Made by a program: the position numbers and the translations under genes. Below are positions 1 to 11,269 of a stretch of 64,000 bases of DNA, piece after piece. The notes under the pieces were generated by a model. The model was given only the letters and a program-made list of their open reading frames with translations. It did not search any database and had not been told where the DNA came from. This DNA comes from Luzula sylvatica (Eukaryota > Streptophyta > Magnoliopsida > Poales > Juncaceae): positions 11,852,001 through 11,916,000 of the forward strand of contig OX326958.1 of the NCBI GenBank assembly GCA_946800325.1, written 5' to 3'. How positions within the stretch are numbered: the first letter of the stretch is position 1; every line of letters starts with the position of its first letter.

Positions 1-635
1 ATTCGAAAATTACTTAAAAAAGTTAACATGTAACATGAATAATTTTTAATATGACAGTGTTCAAAAGAAACATGCATAAAATGTAATGTAGTTTTAGAAG
101 TTTGAAAATCATTGTTCCTTAATTGATAACTTATTTTTATTTACATTATTTGTTTTAAGAAAATAATATGAAAATTTATGGAAAAATATACACAATTATA
201 AAACTCTCCAATATATCATATGAAAATTTAATACTACAAAATAATATTTGATGTATCATTTATAAATTTATATATTGATTTATTAGTATTTCATATATGA
301 AATTTCCGTCTTCCTTTTTTGAACTTCGTATATGAATATTTGATGTTATAACATAATCTAAAATAATAAAAAATTAGATAAAATCAATTCATTGTGAACC
401 TAAAAAATGATAATAGTATAGTCATTCATATAAAGTAATGTGATTTTTTAAAAGTGGGTCAAATTGAATGAAAGTAATAACACATGTATGTTGTAGTTAT
501 ATTTATGTCTCATTTTTAAAATTTATTTGTATGCATTATTTATTTGTATACATTTATTTACTATACAAATATTACGTCATGTACCGTCACAATATTTATA
601 AGAATTACTCCGCAGCGGAGCAAGGAACTCACTAG
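1..635 (+). mobile_element. Helitron, 3' part (non-autonomous)
   Basis: The sequence ends in a perfect hairpin CTCCGCAGCGGAG (608-620), then 11 bases, then CTAG (632-635) followed by T. This is the plant Helitron 3' signature: a GC hairpin shortly before CTRR, with a host T after it. The body is very AT-rich and has no coding frame. The 5' TC end was not identified and probably lies left of the window. Downstream DNA resumes block X, which occurs elsewhere without this terminus, supporting a boundary here. Confidence 0.55.
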
Positions 636-2375
636 TATTATTGAAAATTCAAAAAACATGTTCAAACTAAGAAATTGTGAATTATAAGTTGGCACCGATT
701 TACTATAGAACTTAAAAGCATGTCAGCAAAAAAAACTACATTTCTTAAAACAATTCTTGTTATACTTGTCCAAAATTTATATCACCGTATACGAGTTTTC
801 ATTTCTGAATATGTGAATACGAGTTTACATTTTTGTTCCTATAAAATTGTTTATATGAATGATATGTTATTTTAAATAATTGTATATACGAGTTTTAATA
901 TCATCGTATATACAACTACACTATTTGCTGAGTGTGTGAATTATCCCCACTCAGTAAAAGTTACAAAATTTAGAATAATATATATTTCTAAAACATAATA
1001 TATTTATGTTAAATTATCATTGTATAAATATTTTGAAATAAATAAATAAATAAATAAATAAATTAGTAAAATATAAATATTCATATTAGAATAGATATAA
1101 GGGATACATATTCATCGTTGTTTTTAATTCTAGTATCATGTTTTGTTGTATTCTTCACGAAGCGATTAAACTGAAGTATGGAGTGTGATTATCACCTAAT
1201 TTGATCCATCTGCAAGAGAAACGTTATTGTCATTTCTCCTTTTGCATCCGTGTGATTGTGACAAGGCGGCTTTCTCTTTCAACTTCAGTCAAGTGAATGA
1301 CGTTATTATCACTTAATTTGATCCATCGTAGTGTATTAAATATTTAATGTTATTTTCAAATTCGACAAGTTAGCATTCCGGGTACAATGGCTTACGAGTA
1401 ATGCACGCTACCATTGTCTTGCATTTTGCCAGTTACTAGCTAGAATAACAAATTCGAAAGTGATGGGACTAAGCTGTTGTATTATCGTTCCGGATTTGTC
1501 TAACAATTGCCTTTTGGGCTTTATATCGTTCCGGACTAAGCTGTTCATACTTTTACTGTTTGACTTTTTACTTTGTGTGCGATTTATAGTTACGAATAAT
1601 CTATTAAAAATAACTATTTGAACAAAATTATTTATTATTATTATTATTATTATATTCTAACCTTTTTGTAATTGACGTAACAATATCGTATCGGATGTGA
1701 TACATGTATTCGTATACCTCCAAATTCACTTGCAAAATTTAGGGTTTTCAGTAAAATTTGAGCAAACTCAAGGTGGCTTTCAACAAATTTTCAAAAAGAA
1801 CATTAGTATTTTTTTAGCAAGAGATTTTCAGCATAATTGAAGTAACATAATACAATGATTTTTTATTTATTTCAAGGTTTCGTAATAGTAATTGTCATAT
1901 GTCTAAAAAATTCCAAGACCGGACCTGCCAAGAGTAAAGTTCTTTTTGACGTTGTTTAGTCTTGCCAGCTAAGCTAGTCTTCGCATCGTATTGTCTTTGC
2001 ATCGTATTGTCTCCAAGCCAAAATCATTCAAATCTTAAACTATTTTGGTTTCTTTCTTCATCGGAACATGCAAGTTTTAGAGGACAATGGTGAAAAGGTG
2101 AGTGGTGTTTGTGTAGTTTGTGAAATTATCATTTTTGGGTTAACACAATTTTTGGAGATCAATACTCGATCTTGCTTGGAGAAGGTAGGTTCTCCCTTTA
2201 GTTAGTGTATGTGAACCTTTGACCTTGTAGTTCAATTTTCCTGAGGCCATTATGATAGATGAATTTGTTAAACACGTTCATTTCAATCAAGGGATGTGGA
2301 TCCACCATGATTTTGAAGAGTTGTTATAAATGTGAAATGCATTATTGTAGAGTTTGTAACTTTCGTTTCTGTCCA
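636..2375. repeat. Repeat block X, copy 1 (no gene)
   Basis: A non-coding block about 1.7 kb long, repeated at 62.43-64.0 kb and, broken up by insertions, at 47.2-47.5, 50.74-51.20 and 54.27-54.53 kb. Shared landmarks include the tract at 1203-1290 (also at 50.74 and 62.95 kb) and GAGGCCATTAT near 2241 (also at 51190, 54258 and 63922). An (AAAT)n microsatellite lies at 1036-1062. No convincing reading frame is conserved among the copies. Confidence 0.7.
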
Positions 2376-2905
2376 GGCTCAATGACCAACGCTCATGTAT
2401 GGCTAACACGGCCAACGGAGCTAATTTTTCTAAATTTAAATATCAAAATCAAATTTCAACCGTATGGATATTATCATTATCACTTAGAAATGTTGTAGAT
2501 TTAATTTCATAAAAAATAAATTTTTTTATCATATCCATCATAATACGTAAAAGAATTGACGGTCGAAAACATTTATGACATGATTTATCATGAAATAAGT
2601 TGCAATTCAATTTTTTTTTTCAATGGATTCAATTAAAATTATATAGATTGGATTAAGATGAAATTTTACGAAGTTTTGAGTTTTCCATCATGCAAATCGA
2701 AAAATTTACGAAAATAGACGGTTGTAAAAATATGTTGTCGTTTTTATTAGATAAAACTATGAAAATCACACGAAATTTATTCTACAATGTATCTATATGA
2801 TATTGATCATATCCACATGGTTGAAATTTTATTTTGATATTTAGATTTAGAGAAATTAACTCCGTTGGCCGGCATTGGCCACACAAAAATGTTGGCCATT
2901 GAGCC
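2376..2905. mobile_element. Fold-back MITE with long inverted repeats
   Basis: The left end (GGCTCAATGACCAACG, 2376 on) is the inverse of the right end (finishing CATTGAGCC at 2905). The complementarity runs for roughly 100 bp on each side, through the CCAACGGAG..AATTT and AAATATCAAAAT tracts. The centre is AT-rich and non-coding. The target duplication is unclear; GTCCA flanks both sides if two bases are assigned to the right end. Superfamily not assigned. Confidence 0.75.
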
Positions 2906-3392
2906 TAGTCCATATATATATTTGTAAATATTGCAAACTTTAAAACAATCAAGTTTGATGAAAAAAATTATTAGTATAATCAAATTTCTATGTATTTATT
3001 TTATATTAAAACAACACTTTTAGAAAGTCCGATTCTCCGATTTGACTCGGCTGACTCTTATTCTGCGGATACCAAACGACTCCGATCCATTTTCCGATTT
3101 CCAAAACTATTGTTTTTTTTTTGTTTTTTTTCAATTTCAGGATAATGTAGAGTGTTTTTTGGAAATCTCCCTTGTCATTTTTTTTTGCAATTTCAAATTT
3201 CGGAAGACAAAAAAAAAGAAAAGAAAAAAGAATATAACATCTCTACACATTTGATAGTAACTTGAGTAGAAAATATGATCCAATTATATAATTATATAAT
3301 AAACAAACAATCTTTTCCATGCAAATTTCTCATATATTCAACATTAAAAACACACAAACAATCTTTTTGAGATAGACCTCAAAAATATTTAT

Positions 3393-3662
3393 TTAAGGAT
3401 CTAAACCAATGGTTTTTCTAGTCCATCCAACGAACAAATCTTTCGACTTGAACATCACGGGTAAGCATCCCGAAATTGTCATGCAAGGGAATTGTGCCAT
3501 CCCGTTTTTTCGTCCAAGCGAAATGAACACGACTGCGGGGGATGGCTTGTATGAACCCAACTTGCTTTGATTTCCTCCCTTTATCAGCAATTTTATGTTT
3601 TTCGTCACCAATGTGGCGTGATTTTGAGCTATGAATCCTAGTTTTAGTTCCTTGATTGATCC
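3393..3662 (-). pseudogene. AIF/FSP1-like FAD oxidoreductase, isolated last exon
   Basis: The minus strand encodes the C-terminal exon of a plant apoptosis-inducing-factor homologue A-like (FSP1-type) NAD(P)H oxidoreductase. The frame runs from about 3662 through KNIKLLIKGG, SLGRKNGMAQFP and SGCLPVMFKSKDLFVGWTRK to a stop after GLDP. Family members end with comparable LGRKxAVAQFP and DLFVGKTRKxMGL motifs. No FAD- or NAD-binding part accompanies it here, so it is a relic. The same exon occurs at 25155-25424 with few differences, next to the rest of the gene. Identification rests on recalled family motifs. Confidence 0.75.
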
Positions 3663-4860
3663 AACAAAAACAATAAGTAATTTAACAGCGAATATTTTTA
3701 ATTTGTGAATAAACTTGCATTTAGAGTAGCTTATATTTTGGGATACTTTTTATTTCAAAATCTTTCTATTTTTTCTGAATATAAACTTGCATAAGATTCC
3801 GGGGATTTTTAATTTGTGAATGAGGCAAAAAATATAAACTTGCATTTACAGTCGCTTATATTATGAAAAAACCTCCATTTTTATATTATGAATAAACTTG
3901 CATAAACTTGCAATTTTATATTTTTTGCCTCATCCAAAAATCCCCGGATTTTTTTGAACATTAGAACCCGCTCCCTTAACTTTTTGTTATGTTCTTTTAA
4001 AGATGATTGTTTTTTCCTCGTGATTTGAAGTTGTAGTATGTTTTTTAAATAATAATGGCAGAAAATTAAAATTACTTTAAGCAACAATAATAAAATATAA
4101 TTTCAACAATTATTATATGTATTTTTTGATACTTCATATAATATTGTTAATATCTGTTTATTATTTTTGAAATCATGCTTTTAATTTATAGTATGAGTTT
4201 TTGAATAAATGGTGGAAAAAAAATTAAATAACAATTGCTATATAATTTTTTCAAAACTATTATGTACGAATATATTGATAATAATGAAAATGATGATCAA
4301 AACCAATATATATTTTTATAAAATAATATTATGTATTTTTAACTATTTAAATTTTATGCAATATCATTAATGTACATATATTATTATTAAAATTTAGAGG
4401 GTTTTAAAATTAAAATCATGGGGAAAATTGTCATCTTTATATAACATAACAAGATAATAAGGTTCTTTTTTGTTAATATTAAAAAAAAAATAGGAGGTTT
4501 TTAAGCAGGCAAAAATATATAAGAGGTTTTTGAGATAATAAAAAAAGGAAGTTCTTTCATAATGTTCGGAAAAATTAGGAGGTTTTTAAAAAAATTCCCC
4601 AAAAATTAGGAGGTTTTTAAAAAGTGAAAAATTTCCCTATTTTTAAAAAATAGGAAGTTCTTTCATAATGTTTTTTTTATCACTGATCTTCTGCAATCAG
4701 AATTCTTGGGTTTCCTTTTTCGAACTTTGCATTGGGCACAGGGACCTTTTTGTAATTTCTGAAAAATGTAAGGGCTCTCATGGAAATTTCCCTTTCATTA
4801 TATTACATAAAAGAAAAGTTTGTCTGTGTTGCACCATGAGGGTAGATGAACGGATTATTG

Positions 4861-4904
4861 GTATCGAGTTGTAGAGACTTGGCGAGATGAATTCATACGG
4901 ATCT
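4861..4904 (-). pseudogene. Scrambled fragment of AIF-like exon 1
   Basis: Two pieces of the AIF-like exon 1 region (28224-28296 in copy 2) are present here in swapped order. The piece ATCGAGTTGTAGAGACTTGG comes first, followed directly by ATGAATTCATACGGATCT. The junction falls in the shared GAGA/GAGAT sequence, consistent with a tandem duplication followed by deletion. It shows that this locus once held the whole gene. Confidence 0.6.
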
Positions 4905-5058
4905 TATTATTAGTATTAGTATTAAATTAAAAACAATACACACACCATCCTTAACTATTGAAATCCTAATTTTACATCCATTTGCATAAAGACAAATACC
5001 AAAATATTAAAAGCCCACCTAAATCCGGAATTCACATTTGCACACTCCACTATAAGAG

Positions 5059-5125
5059 GGAAATTTTTGCTTTGTAACCACGTCTGTAAAGAAAATGGAC
5101 GAAACAACCAAGTTTGTAAAATAAT
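5059..5125. repeat. Left TIR of the PMD-carrying MULE
   Basis: Starts GGAAATTTTTGC and includes GTAACCACGTCTGTAAA and a second, closer match AACCAAGTTTGTAAAATAAT to the right TIR, suggesting a small internal duplication. A GC-rich subterminal motif with GCGGGCTTTGGTTCTCCG follows and recurs in varied form at 5268-5345 and, inverted, at 19420-19570. Confidence 0.65.
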
Positions 5126-5794
5126 TCAGAAAATACCTTTTGCGGGCTTTGGTTCTCCGTCTTTATGTTAGAGGCGATGTATGGTTGTTCGCCTTCAATT
5201 AATTTGAAATAAGTGTTTAATTCAATCGTTAATCTTTAATTTAATGAAGGCACGATATGGTTGTGCGTCAGGCAGGCTTTGAAACTGCGCCTCTCACCCT
5301 GAGACGTCACGTGTCCACAGACGGGGTTTGGTTCTCCGCCCTTTCACAGTATCCAAAAAACGCACCCTCCTCTTTTCTTTTTCTTTCTCTTCTCTTTTTT
5401 TCTTCTTCTTCCTTCTCGGTTTCCTTCATCTTCCCTCTTCTTCCCTCTTCTTCTTCCCTCTTCTTCTTCCCCTTCTCGATTTCTTTCTCCTTCCTGGTTT
5501 CCTCTTCTTTTGTTGATAATTTATTGGTGGTAAAATGTATGAATCGTTGTAATTTTGTTGATAATTTCTTATATATATTTTTGCTTGAAGTTATATGTGT
5601 GTATTTTATATTTTAAATGACAGATTCGGTTTGTTTTTTGGTATTGAGGTCTATTTCTTGGTGATTTGGGCTAGAGAAATTGAGAGTTGTTCATCTTTTC
5701 TTATAAGGTACATTTCTTGTTTTATATTTAATTATTTTAGTTAGATTATTTATGAAAGATATAATTACAAACAAGATTTGTTCAAAGTTAGGGT
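5126..5794 (+). promoter_or_regulatory. MULE subterminal region and leader of the PMD gene
   Basis: Contains repeated GC-rich motifs (GCAGGCTTTGAAACTGCGCC near 5270, GGGTTTGGTTCTCCGCC near 5325) and then a pyrimidine tract rich in TTC/TCC (5360-5510), typical of a plant 5' UTR. The only open frames here are low-complexity F/S/L runs. If the two nested insertions are removed in thought, this stretch leads directly to the PMD coding region at 15664, so it probably supplies its promoter and leader. Confidence 0.4.
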
Positions 5795-5922
5795 TGAAGG
5801 AAATACAGTTATAGATCAACTAGTAGATTGTACACATGAGGGTAGATGAACGTACGCATTCGTCGGAACGATTGGATGCGTAATAAGATTATGCAAATCT
5901 GACAAAAACTATACAGTTCGTC

Positions 5923-6140
5923 TGTCATGACGCATCATATGGCCCGTCATGACTCACACTAGTGTATTTATGTAGAAGCCAATCTGTGAGTATACCGTCA
6001 CGACGCACCATATTGTGCATCATGACGGTGGTGCGTCATGACGCGCAGCTGTGTCCATCATGACGGAGCACATTGTAACGGCTAGAATCTAAGTACATGT
6101 GACACGTGCGTCACGACGTACCATATCGTGCGTCATGACG
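5923..6140. promoter_or_regulatory. Array of 8 GTCATGAC-type palindromes in 22-bp pairs
   Basis: Eight copies of GTCATGAC or close variants start at 5924, 5946, 5997, 6019, 6035, 6057, 6110 and 6132. They form four pairs, each exactly 22 bp apart. Most extend to GCGTCATGACGC-like dyads, so each pair can also form a longer hairpin, for example GTGCGTCACGACGTAC against GTGCGTCATGACGCAC. Each dyad holds TGACG in both orientations, the core bound by plant TGA-type bZIP factors (known from as-1 elements). The array ends about 70 bp upstream of the TATA-like box of solo LTR A. Enhancer function is inferred. Confidence 0.7.
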
Positions 6141-6206
6141 CACTGTGATCCGAATTCTGGATTAGCAGTTTCGATACTCATTAATGCCCCATTAATTCAT
6201 ATTTTA

Positions 6207-6216
6207 TTATAAGATC
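6207..6216 (+). promoter_or_regulatory. TATA-like box of solo LTR A
   Basis: TTATTATAAG lies between the palindrome array and the R/U5 part of the LTR. No other better TATA candidate is seen between 6140 and 6300. Confidence 0.45.
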
Positions 6217-6860
6217 TGAGAGTTTTCTATCTTCCTCTCTCTAATTATTTTCTATTCAAGATCTGAGAACTTGTGAGACAAGTAAGAGGAGAAAAACTCC
6301 ATTAGAAATTGAAGATTTGAGCAAGTTTGCGAGAATTTTGGCGGAATTCGCCACAACCGAAAGACGTAAGCTCGAGGTGGATACGAGTAGAGGGATCTCA
6401 ACTGAGATTCTCTGCTGTGATAAATCGAGAGCAAGGTCGGAGACGAACCGGAGCAACTCCGGTTGTATACGACAAAAGGAGCTTCGATCTAGGTGTCGAA
6501 TCGCGCGGGCGTGGGACGTGCGTGTCGCCGGAGTCGAAGCAAGAAGCAAGTAGCAACTAAGTGAACAACCCGTCTCCGTGATCAATTTCACGCGGTATGT
6601 TTCTATGTATATAAGAGTTATATTCATAGGTTTAGTAGCAACTAAGTTCGAGTCGTTGACGTGGTCCTCGGGATCAGGTCGGACCGGGCCTCTCAATCCG
6701 CTGCGCGGGCCTTGGTAGTGACGTCGATACCCAACAAGGGTTTCATTAGATTAAAATTTAAGGATCTTGAAATTAGGGTTTGATTAGATTAAAAGTTAGC
6801 GTTAGAATTACAAAGACGATTTGTTGAAAATTACGAAAATGCCATTGCAGAATGCCATTG

Positions 6861-7953
6861 TGTTGGGAATATCCTCGACCCCGGGCCCGCGCAGCGGATA
6901 TGTAGGCCCGGTTCGATTCCCCGATTCCCGAGATCACGCCACGACTTCGAGGGTACGATGCGAATAGAAGGACAGATTCATACCAGTGCCAAATTGATGG
7001 CACACGAAGGGTTGATCGCCGCCTTCTATTTCCTTCGGTGTCACGTTGGTGACTAGCCCGTACGTCCCATACCGCACGTCTCCCACCGTTTCGACACGCC
7101 TCGGGTTGTCTTCGTGCGTTCCATGCCCGCATGATTCCACAGCCCGTTACTCGATTACTTCTCCGGTTTGATCACAACGAAGAGCCACATGTGTCGCTCC
7201 TCTACCCGTATCCACCGTGAGTCGTAGCACCTCGGTCGCGGATGCACCTGCCTAGACGATGCACCGGCGAACTTGCATGATTGCGTTTCGATTCTCTAGA
7301 CGGAGAAAATTCTTTTCTCCTTCTCTCTCAATCTCTTCGCACTCTTTCATCAAGTGATTAGAGTCTCTTAATTTCTGGATTAATTCTAAATTAACTCCAT
7401 TAATTTTTTGGTTGAACTAATCTAATTATTCAACTGGTTGGACTGATGAGAGAGAGAGAAACATCCTATATATACTCCATAGGATAAGGATGGGCCAAAA
7501 TGTATGTATATCTTCTATACACCTTTTCAAACAGAAAACTGCATACACCCTTTCAGTAATCTGTCAGAACGAAAATATTAAATCGTTCCAACCGACTTTG
7601 AACATTTACGAAAGTTGTAGATAATCTAATTATCTTTCCAACCCAATTTGGCCCAGCCCAATTGGAGTTCGGACCCGAAAGTTACGGCCGTTTTACTGAC
7701 TGTATGTCAAACTGTCGCACCCTTTCGGTATTTCATTAGAACGATACTGATACTTCGCTCAAATGAAATATATTACAACATGAAAGTTCTAGATAATCTC
7801 ATTATCTAACTAACCCAATTTGAACCATTCAAATCGGAGTTTCCTACTGAAAGTTATACCAGTTTTACTAATCTGTTTCATATGCCCACGAACGCGTACG
7901 TTCGTTTGTCCTACGTACCATTTTAGCGATGATCCAAAACTGTATTTCCTTCA
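6861..7953 (-). repeat. 3' LTR of Copia-1
   Basis: 1093 bp, reading on the minus strand TGAAGGAAATACAG...TTCCCAACA. The TATA-like CCTATATATAC (7466-7476 on plus) divides U3 from R/U5. CCGCGCAGCGG sits 26 bp from the terminal end (6887-6897). Two copies of an AGATAATCTNATTATCT palindrome lie in U3 at about 7619 and 7791, within ~170-bp degenerate repeats. Confidence 0.93.
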
Positions 7954-7964
7954 GTCTCCCACTC
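7954..7964 (-). other. Polypurine tract of Copia-1
   Basis: On the minus strand GAGTGGGAGAC immediately precedes the 3' LTR start TGAAGG. This is the usual AGTGGGAGA-type plus-strand primer of plant Copia elements. Confidence 0.75.
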
Positions 7965-9376
7965 AGTTTCAGATTTACCTAAAAGGTACTCATGTATATC
8001 ACATATACACTATATCAGAGAATCTGGCCCGCGTATCAAATACGCTAAAGCCATGCACATCCAATGTGCAAAAACTTGCAATCAAGCCCGACATAGTACG
8101 ACTCGTTGTGTGACCGTGTAGGTTCGTTTAACGATGGCAGTAGGCCGTTTCCATGGCACTACAAGCCCATGAGCGGGATCTAGTCACTCCATCATGGCTA
8201 CCCATGTTAAAACGAAAAATGATTGTGATCATTGTGCCTATCTCGAATAGCGGTTACTAGTTCTCTTGTTTGCGATATCCGTTAATCAAAAGGCATGGTA
8301 ATAGTCATCCTTATAATTTGATTAACTATACTTATTCCCCGATTCCGAGTTGATTTAACAAATTTCAATCGATATTAACCATTAATATCATTGACTCTGG
8401 CCAGAGATTTCGTTAATCGACTCATCGAGCGGCGCCTAAGAGATATCTCTTCCTTTCGGAATAAACAATTCCTATCTTGGAGACTCACATTGAATTCCGT
8501 GTTTCGGACAATACCCAATGATGACCCTTTTAACTCCCTGTTACGGTGAGCGTAAGATCATATCAAAGCATTGTGTTACGCACGTAACGCAATCAATGAT
8601 CCCCTCAAGTATGAAGAATCTAAAACCCCATCCGTCACAAGTCCATCTATAATGACTAAACCATGTCATGGACTCGCGGCTTTGGTCATATCCAATACAT
8701 GTAACCTAACATATATCTACGTTCCCGATTCGACAAGCACCTTGTCCCATGATTAGCAAAACATAATCATCTCCTCGGCAAACGTACTAGTGTACGCGTT
8801 CAGTCTATCCAATAATAGAAATGCTTCTCTCTTAAGCAAGCTGATCCGCGACTAGGGATGTTTAGAAATGACACTTTAAGTGTGACGATTTCGCTGCACA
8901 TGGTCCTCAACCATGTCGACGTCCACACAAGTTCAAATCAAGGTTCATGTAACAATCATATTACACAACCCGCACACTGTTTTCATATAAGGTGAATGCA
9001 TATTTAATTTAAGTAAACAAAATTTTTAAAAGGAATGCATTCATATGGACTAAGTATTTGGGTGATACAACGTTTACCTATGGGTATCTCCATACCCATA
9101 ACCTGCGAGGACTATCGTATTAGATAACTACACTCTACTCTCTTCTTCCTCCTCTAGGTATCTCCATACCCATAGTCATCGCATGACAGTCACGCGCGAC
9201 TAGAAAGAGCGGTCTTGTAAACGGGTCCGCACGTTCCCGCTAGTGTTAATCATCATCAGGATTGGAACATTTCCAATACCTACGATCACATCTTTTCATA
9301 AAATTTCATGGATCAAATGAAATTTTCTGAGTATTGGTTAGAAGTGATTGTGACCTCGGCATTTTTTTGGCTTGTA
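7965..9376 (-). other. Copia-1 region between RNase H and 3' LTR
   Basis: No intact reading frame. The sequence lies downstream of the RNase H relic on the minus strand, where many Copia elements have a non-coding 3' region. A possible RNase H C-terminal relic near 9200-9300 is too weak to call. Confidence 0.5.
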
Positions 9377-9577
9377 CTATTGCGTCTCACGCAATAAACA
9401 ACCATAAATCCGATAACTCGTGACTACTAGAGTTTGGTCATGTATCCTTGATCCATACCATTTCCTTTTGCGATTAATAACCGCCATATACTCGCCACCG
9501 TAAATAGAATCATAAACTATTGGTCTTGTGGAACCTTTCCACATAACCGTGTTTTCATTTAAGCAAAACATGTACAC
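9377..9577 (-). pseudogene. Copia-1 RNase H relic
   Basis: The minus strand reads FCLNENTVMWKGSTRPIV..SIYGGEYMAV, which aligns with the Copia RNase H stretch of type VFxLNGGAVxWKSSKQ..VAxSTTEAEYIA. The catalytic glutamate region is recognisable, but several conserved residues are replaced and the frame ends soon after. It lies downstream of the reverse transcriptase relic, as expected for Copia pol order. Confidence 0.6.
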
Positions 9578-10179
9578 ACTTTGTGATCGAAAGTCGTGCT
9601 ACATATTTGGACGTGCTTCATCTTTGGAAACTGTTGTTTGTTATAACTCTTTATAACCAACACGTCCTCCACACCATTATAGATAATAAATCCTGAATTC
9701 TTTCGCAAAGTATTCAAGGATAAACTTCACCTCTATCAATACAAATCCCGATGGGTTTTAAATATACATAACCATTATGTATATATTTGTATAACCATTA
9801 TACAATCACAAGAGTTAGTCTCATGTAATCGAATTACATTCAAACTCATGTGATTCCCATGAATTTTATTGACGGTGAACTAGACGCTTTATTTGTATGA
9901 CAGATAGCCACATACATATCATGACAGATATAATAGATCGTAACATCAAATGTAAGGCATCATATTATTACTTTTCGCGCTGCTTGATGTCTCACATCGA
10001 GCCGTTGAAAATTTCTGCCATTCGACATTTCGATTTATCTCCTCCAAGGAGATTACATGTTGAAAACCATTTTCAACAATATGTCGATATATGTGCTATA
10101 ACATAGAACGAGGAACTTCTTAGATCTATCTTATAGATCTTCAAGCTTAATTCATAAGCGGTCTCGTCTAAATCCTTTG

Positions 10180-10640
10180 TCGTTACAAGAAATATAACGC
10201 AGCTCCCACTAACCTTCATGTGTACACAAAGTTTCCATTCGTTTCGACAATTTTATAACAGTTTATAATTTTGTCAAAACGAATATTCCAATTCCGAGAA
10301 GCTTTCTCTAATCCATCATATGGATCGTTAAAGCGTGCATATCTTATCCCCGATTCTTATGAATCGACAAAACCGTAAGGTTGTGTCAAGTACACATCCT
10401 TTCATAAAATTTCTGTCAAGAAATTCGGTTTTGACATCCATTTTGCCACATCAAATAGTCATAATATGCGACCATGGCAAGCAGAATTTCGAGAATGTGA
10501 AAGCATGGCAACATGCGAAAACGTTTCTTCATAGTCTGACTATGAATTGCATGAAACTCTTCGCAAAAAGCCTCGCTTTACATATATGCGTATTCCTATC
10601 CATGTCGGTTCTTCATCTTGAAAAACCCACTCACATTTCA
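10180..10640 (-). pseudogene. Copia-1 reverse transcriptase relic
   Basis: Minus-strand fragments in shifting frames match Copia reverse transcriptase: CEWVF at the start, YEETFSHVAML (family: YxETFSPVAML), KWMSKPNFLTE (QMDVKTAFLNG), then YDGLEKASRNWNIRFDKIIN (YGLKQASRxWNIRFDEVI) and VSGSCVIFLV. The next motif should be LYVDD, but the sequence departs there, so the active site is missing. Several stops and frame changes make the protein non-functional. Confidence 0.75.
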
Positions 10641-11269
10641 CGGGTCTAACCCAGAAAGTAATGAAATCAAGTTCTAAACTTTATAATTCACATGGATCGA
10701 ATCTCAGATTTCACGACACCATGTCATGTGGAATCAACTTTTCATAGCATCCTTGTAGGATATCGATTCATTATATGATTTCGATCTATCATCATTAGCC
10801 ACGATAAATCCGTATTTACCGGCTTATGATATAGCCTACTTGATCTACGAAAAATTCCTTTGTGTGTTCGACTTGCGTTCATCGACTCTTGATGAAGCCA
10901 TGTCAACTTTCATCGGTACAATGTTCATTTTCAAATCATGAACTCTTTCGAGATTTATTCTACTCCCACTAGCCCGCATAGAGATAAATGGCACCAAGTT
11001 CCAAACTTGTGCGCATCTAGTCCTCCTCCAAGAAGGCATCTCTTCGAGCCACGAAAATCTCATTTTCGTCGGGACGTTAGAATTAATACCCTTTAGTTTC
11101 CTTAAGGATAAACGAACAATTTTCAGATTTGGGATTGAGTTTAATCGAAACAAATTTCGAAATATACCCACATCCTCAAATCTGTACAAATGACCACTTC
11201 GGAACCATTCCGATCCATATCTCATATGGTGTCTTTTGTACCGATTAGAAGGTTTATGGTCCATATCTT

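Larger units (their letters stand above)
2906..5049. repeat. Repeat block Y, copy 1
   Basis: Nearly collinear with 23535-26450. Shared landmarks are the TCCGATTCTCCGATTTGACT tract (3028 and 23646), the pseudogene exon at 3393-3662, the AT-rich stretch 3700-4650 and the GCATTGGGCACAGGGACC tract (4731 and 26353). This copy lacks the solo LTR present in copy 2 and has lost most of the AIF-like gene by deletion. No intact gene. Confidence 0.8.
5795..6736 (+). mobile_element. Solo LTR A (942 bp), TGAAGG...CCCAACA family
   Basis: Begins TGAAGGAAATACAG and ends ATACCCAACA, flanked by a perfect 5-bp target duplication AGGGT (5790-5794, 6737-6741). The ends match those of the LTRs at 6861-7953, 14336-15428 and 23839-24996 in opposite orientation. 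It also shares CCGCTGCGCGG about 28 bp before the end (6698-6708). There is no internal domain, so it arose by LTR-LTR recombination. A TATA-like TTATTATAAG lies at 6207-6216, giving a U3 of about 410 bp that contains the palindrome array at 5923-6140. Confidence 0.9.

Noticed and set aside
5257..5616. 119-codon frame in the MULE leader
   Set aside because: Encoded by a TTC/TCC-rich tract (runs of Ser, Phe, Leu); it is the pyrimidine-rich leader of the PMD gene.
6256..6696. 146-codon minus-strand frame in solo LTR A
   Set aside because: Lies in R/U5 of an LTR, overlaps frames on the other strand, with no family motif and no counterpart in solo LTR B.
6903..6915. GGTTCGATTCC, a perfect tRNA B-box, in the Copia-1 LTR
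   Set aside because: No A box at proper distance and no tRNA fold; it lies in R/U5 of an LTR and repeats at 14378.
9230..9330. A reading ILMMINTSGNV..LQDRS as a second reverse transcriptase piece
   Set aside because: It lies downstream of the RNase H relic, the wrong side for reverse transcriptase; at best a worn RNase H end.
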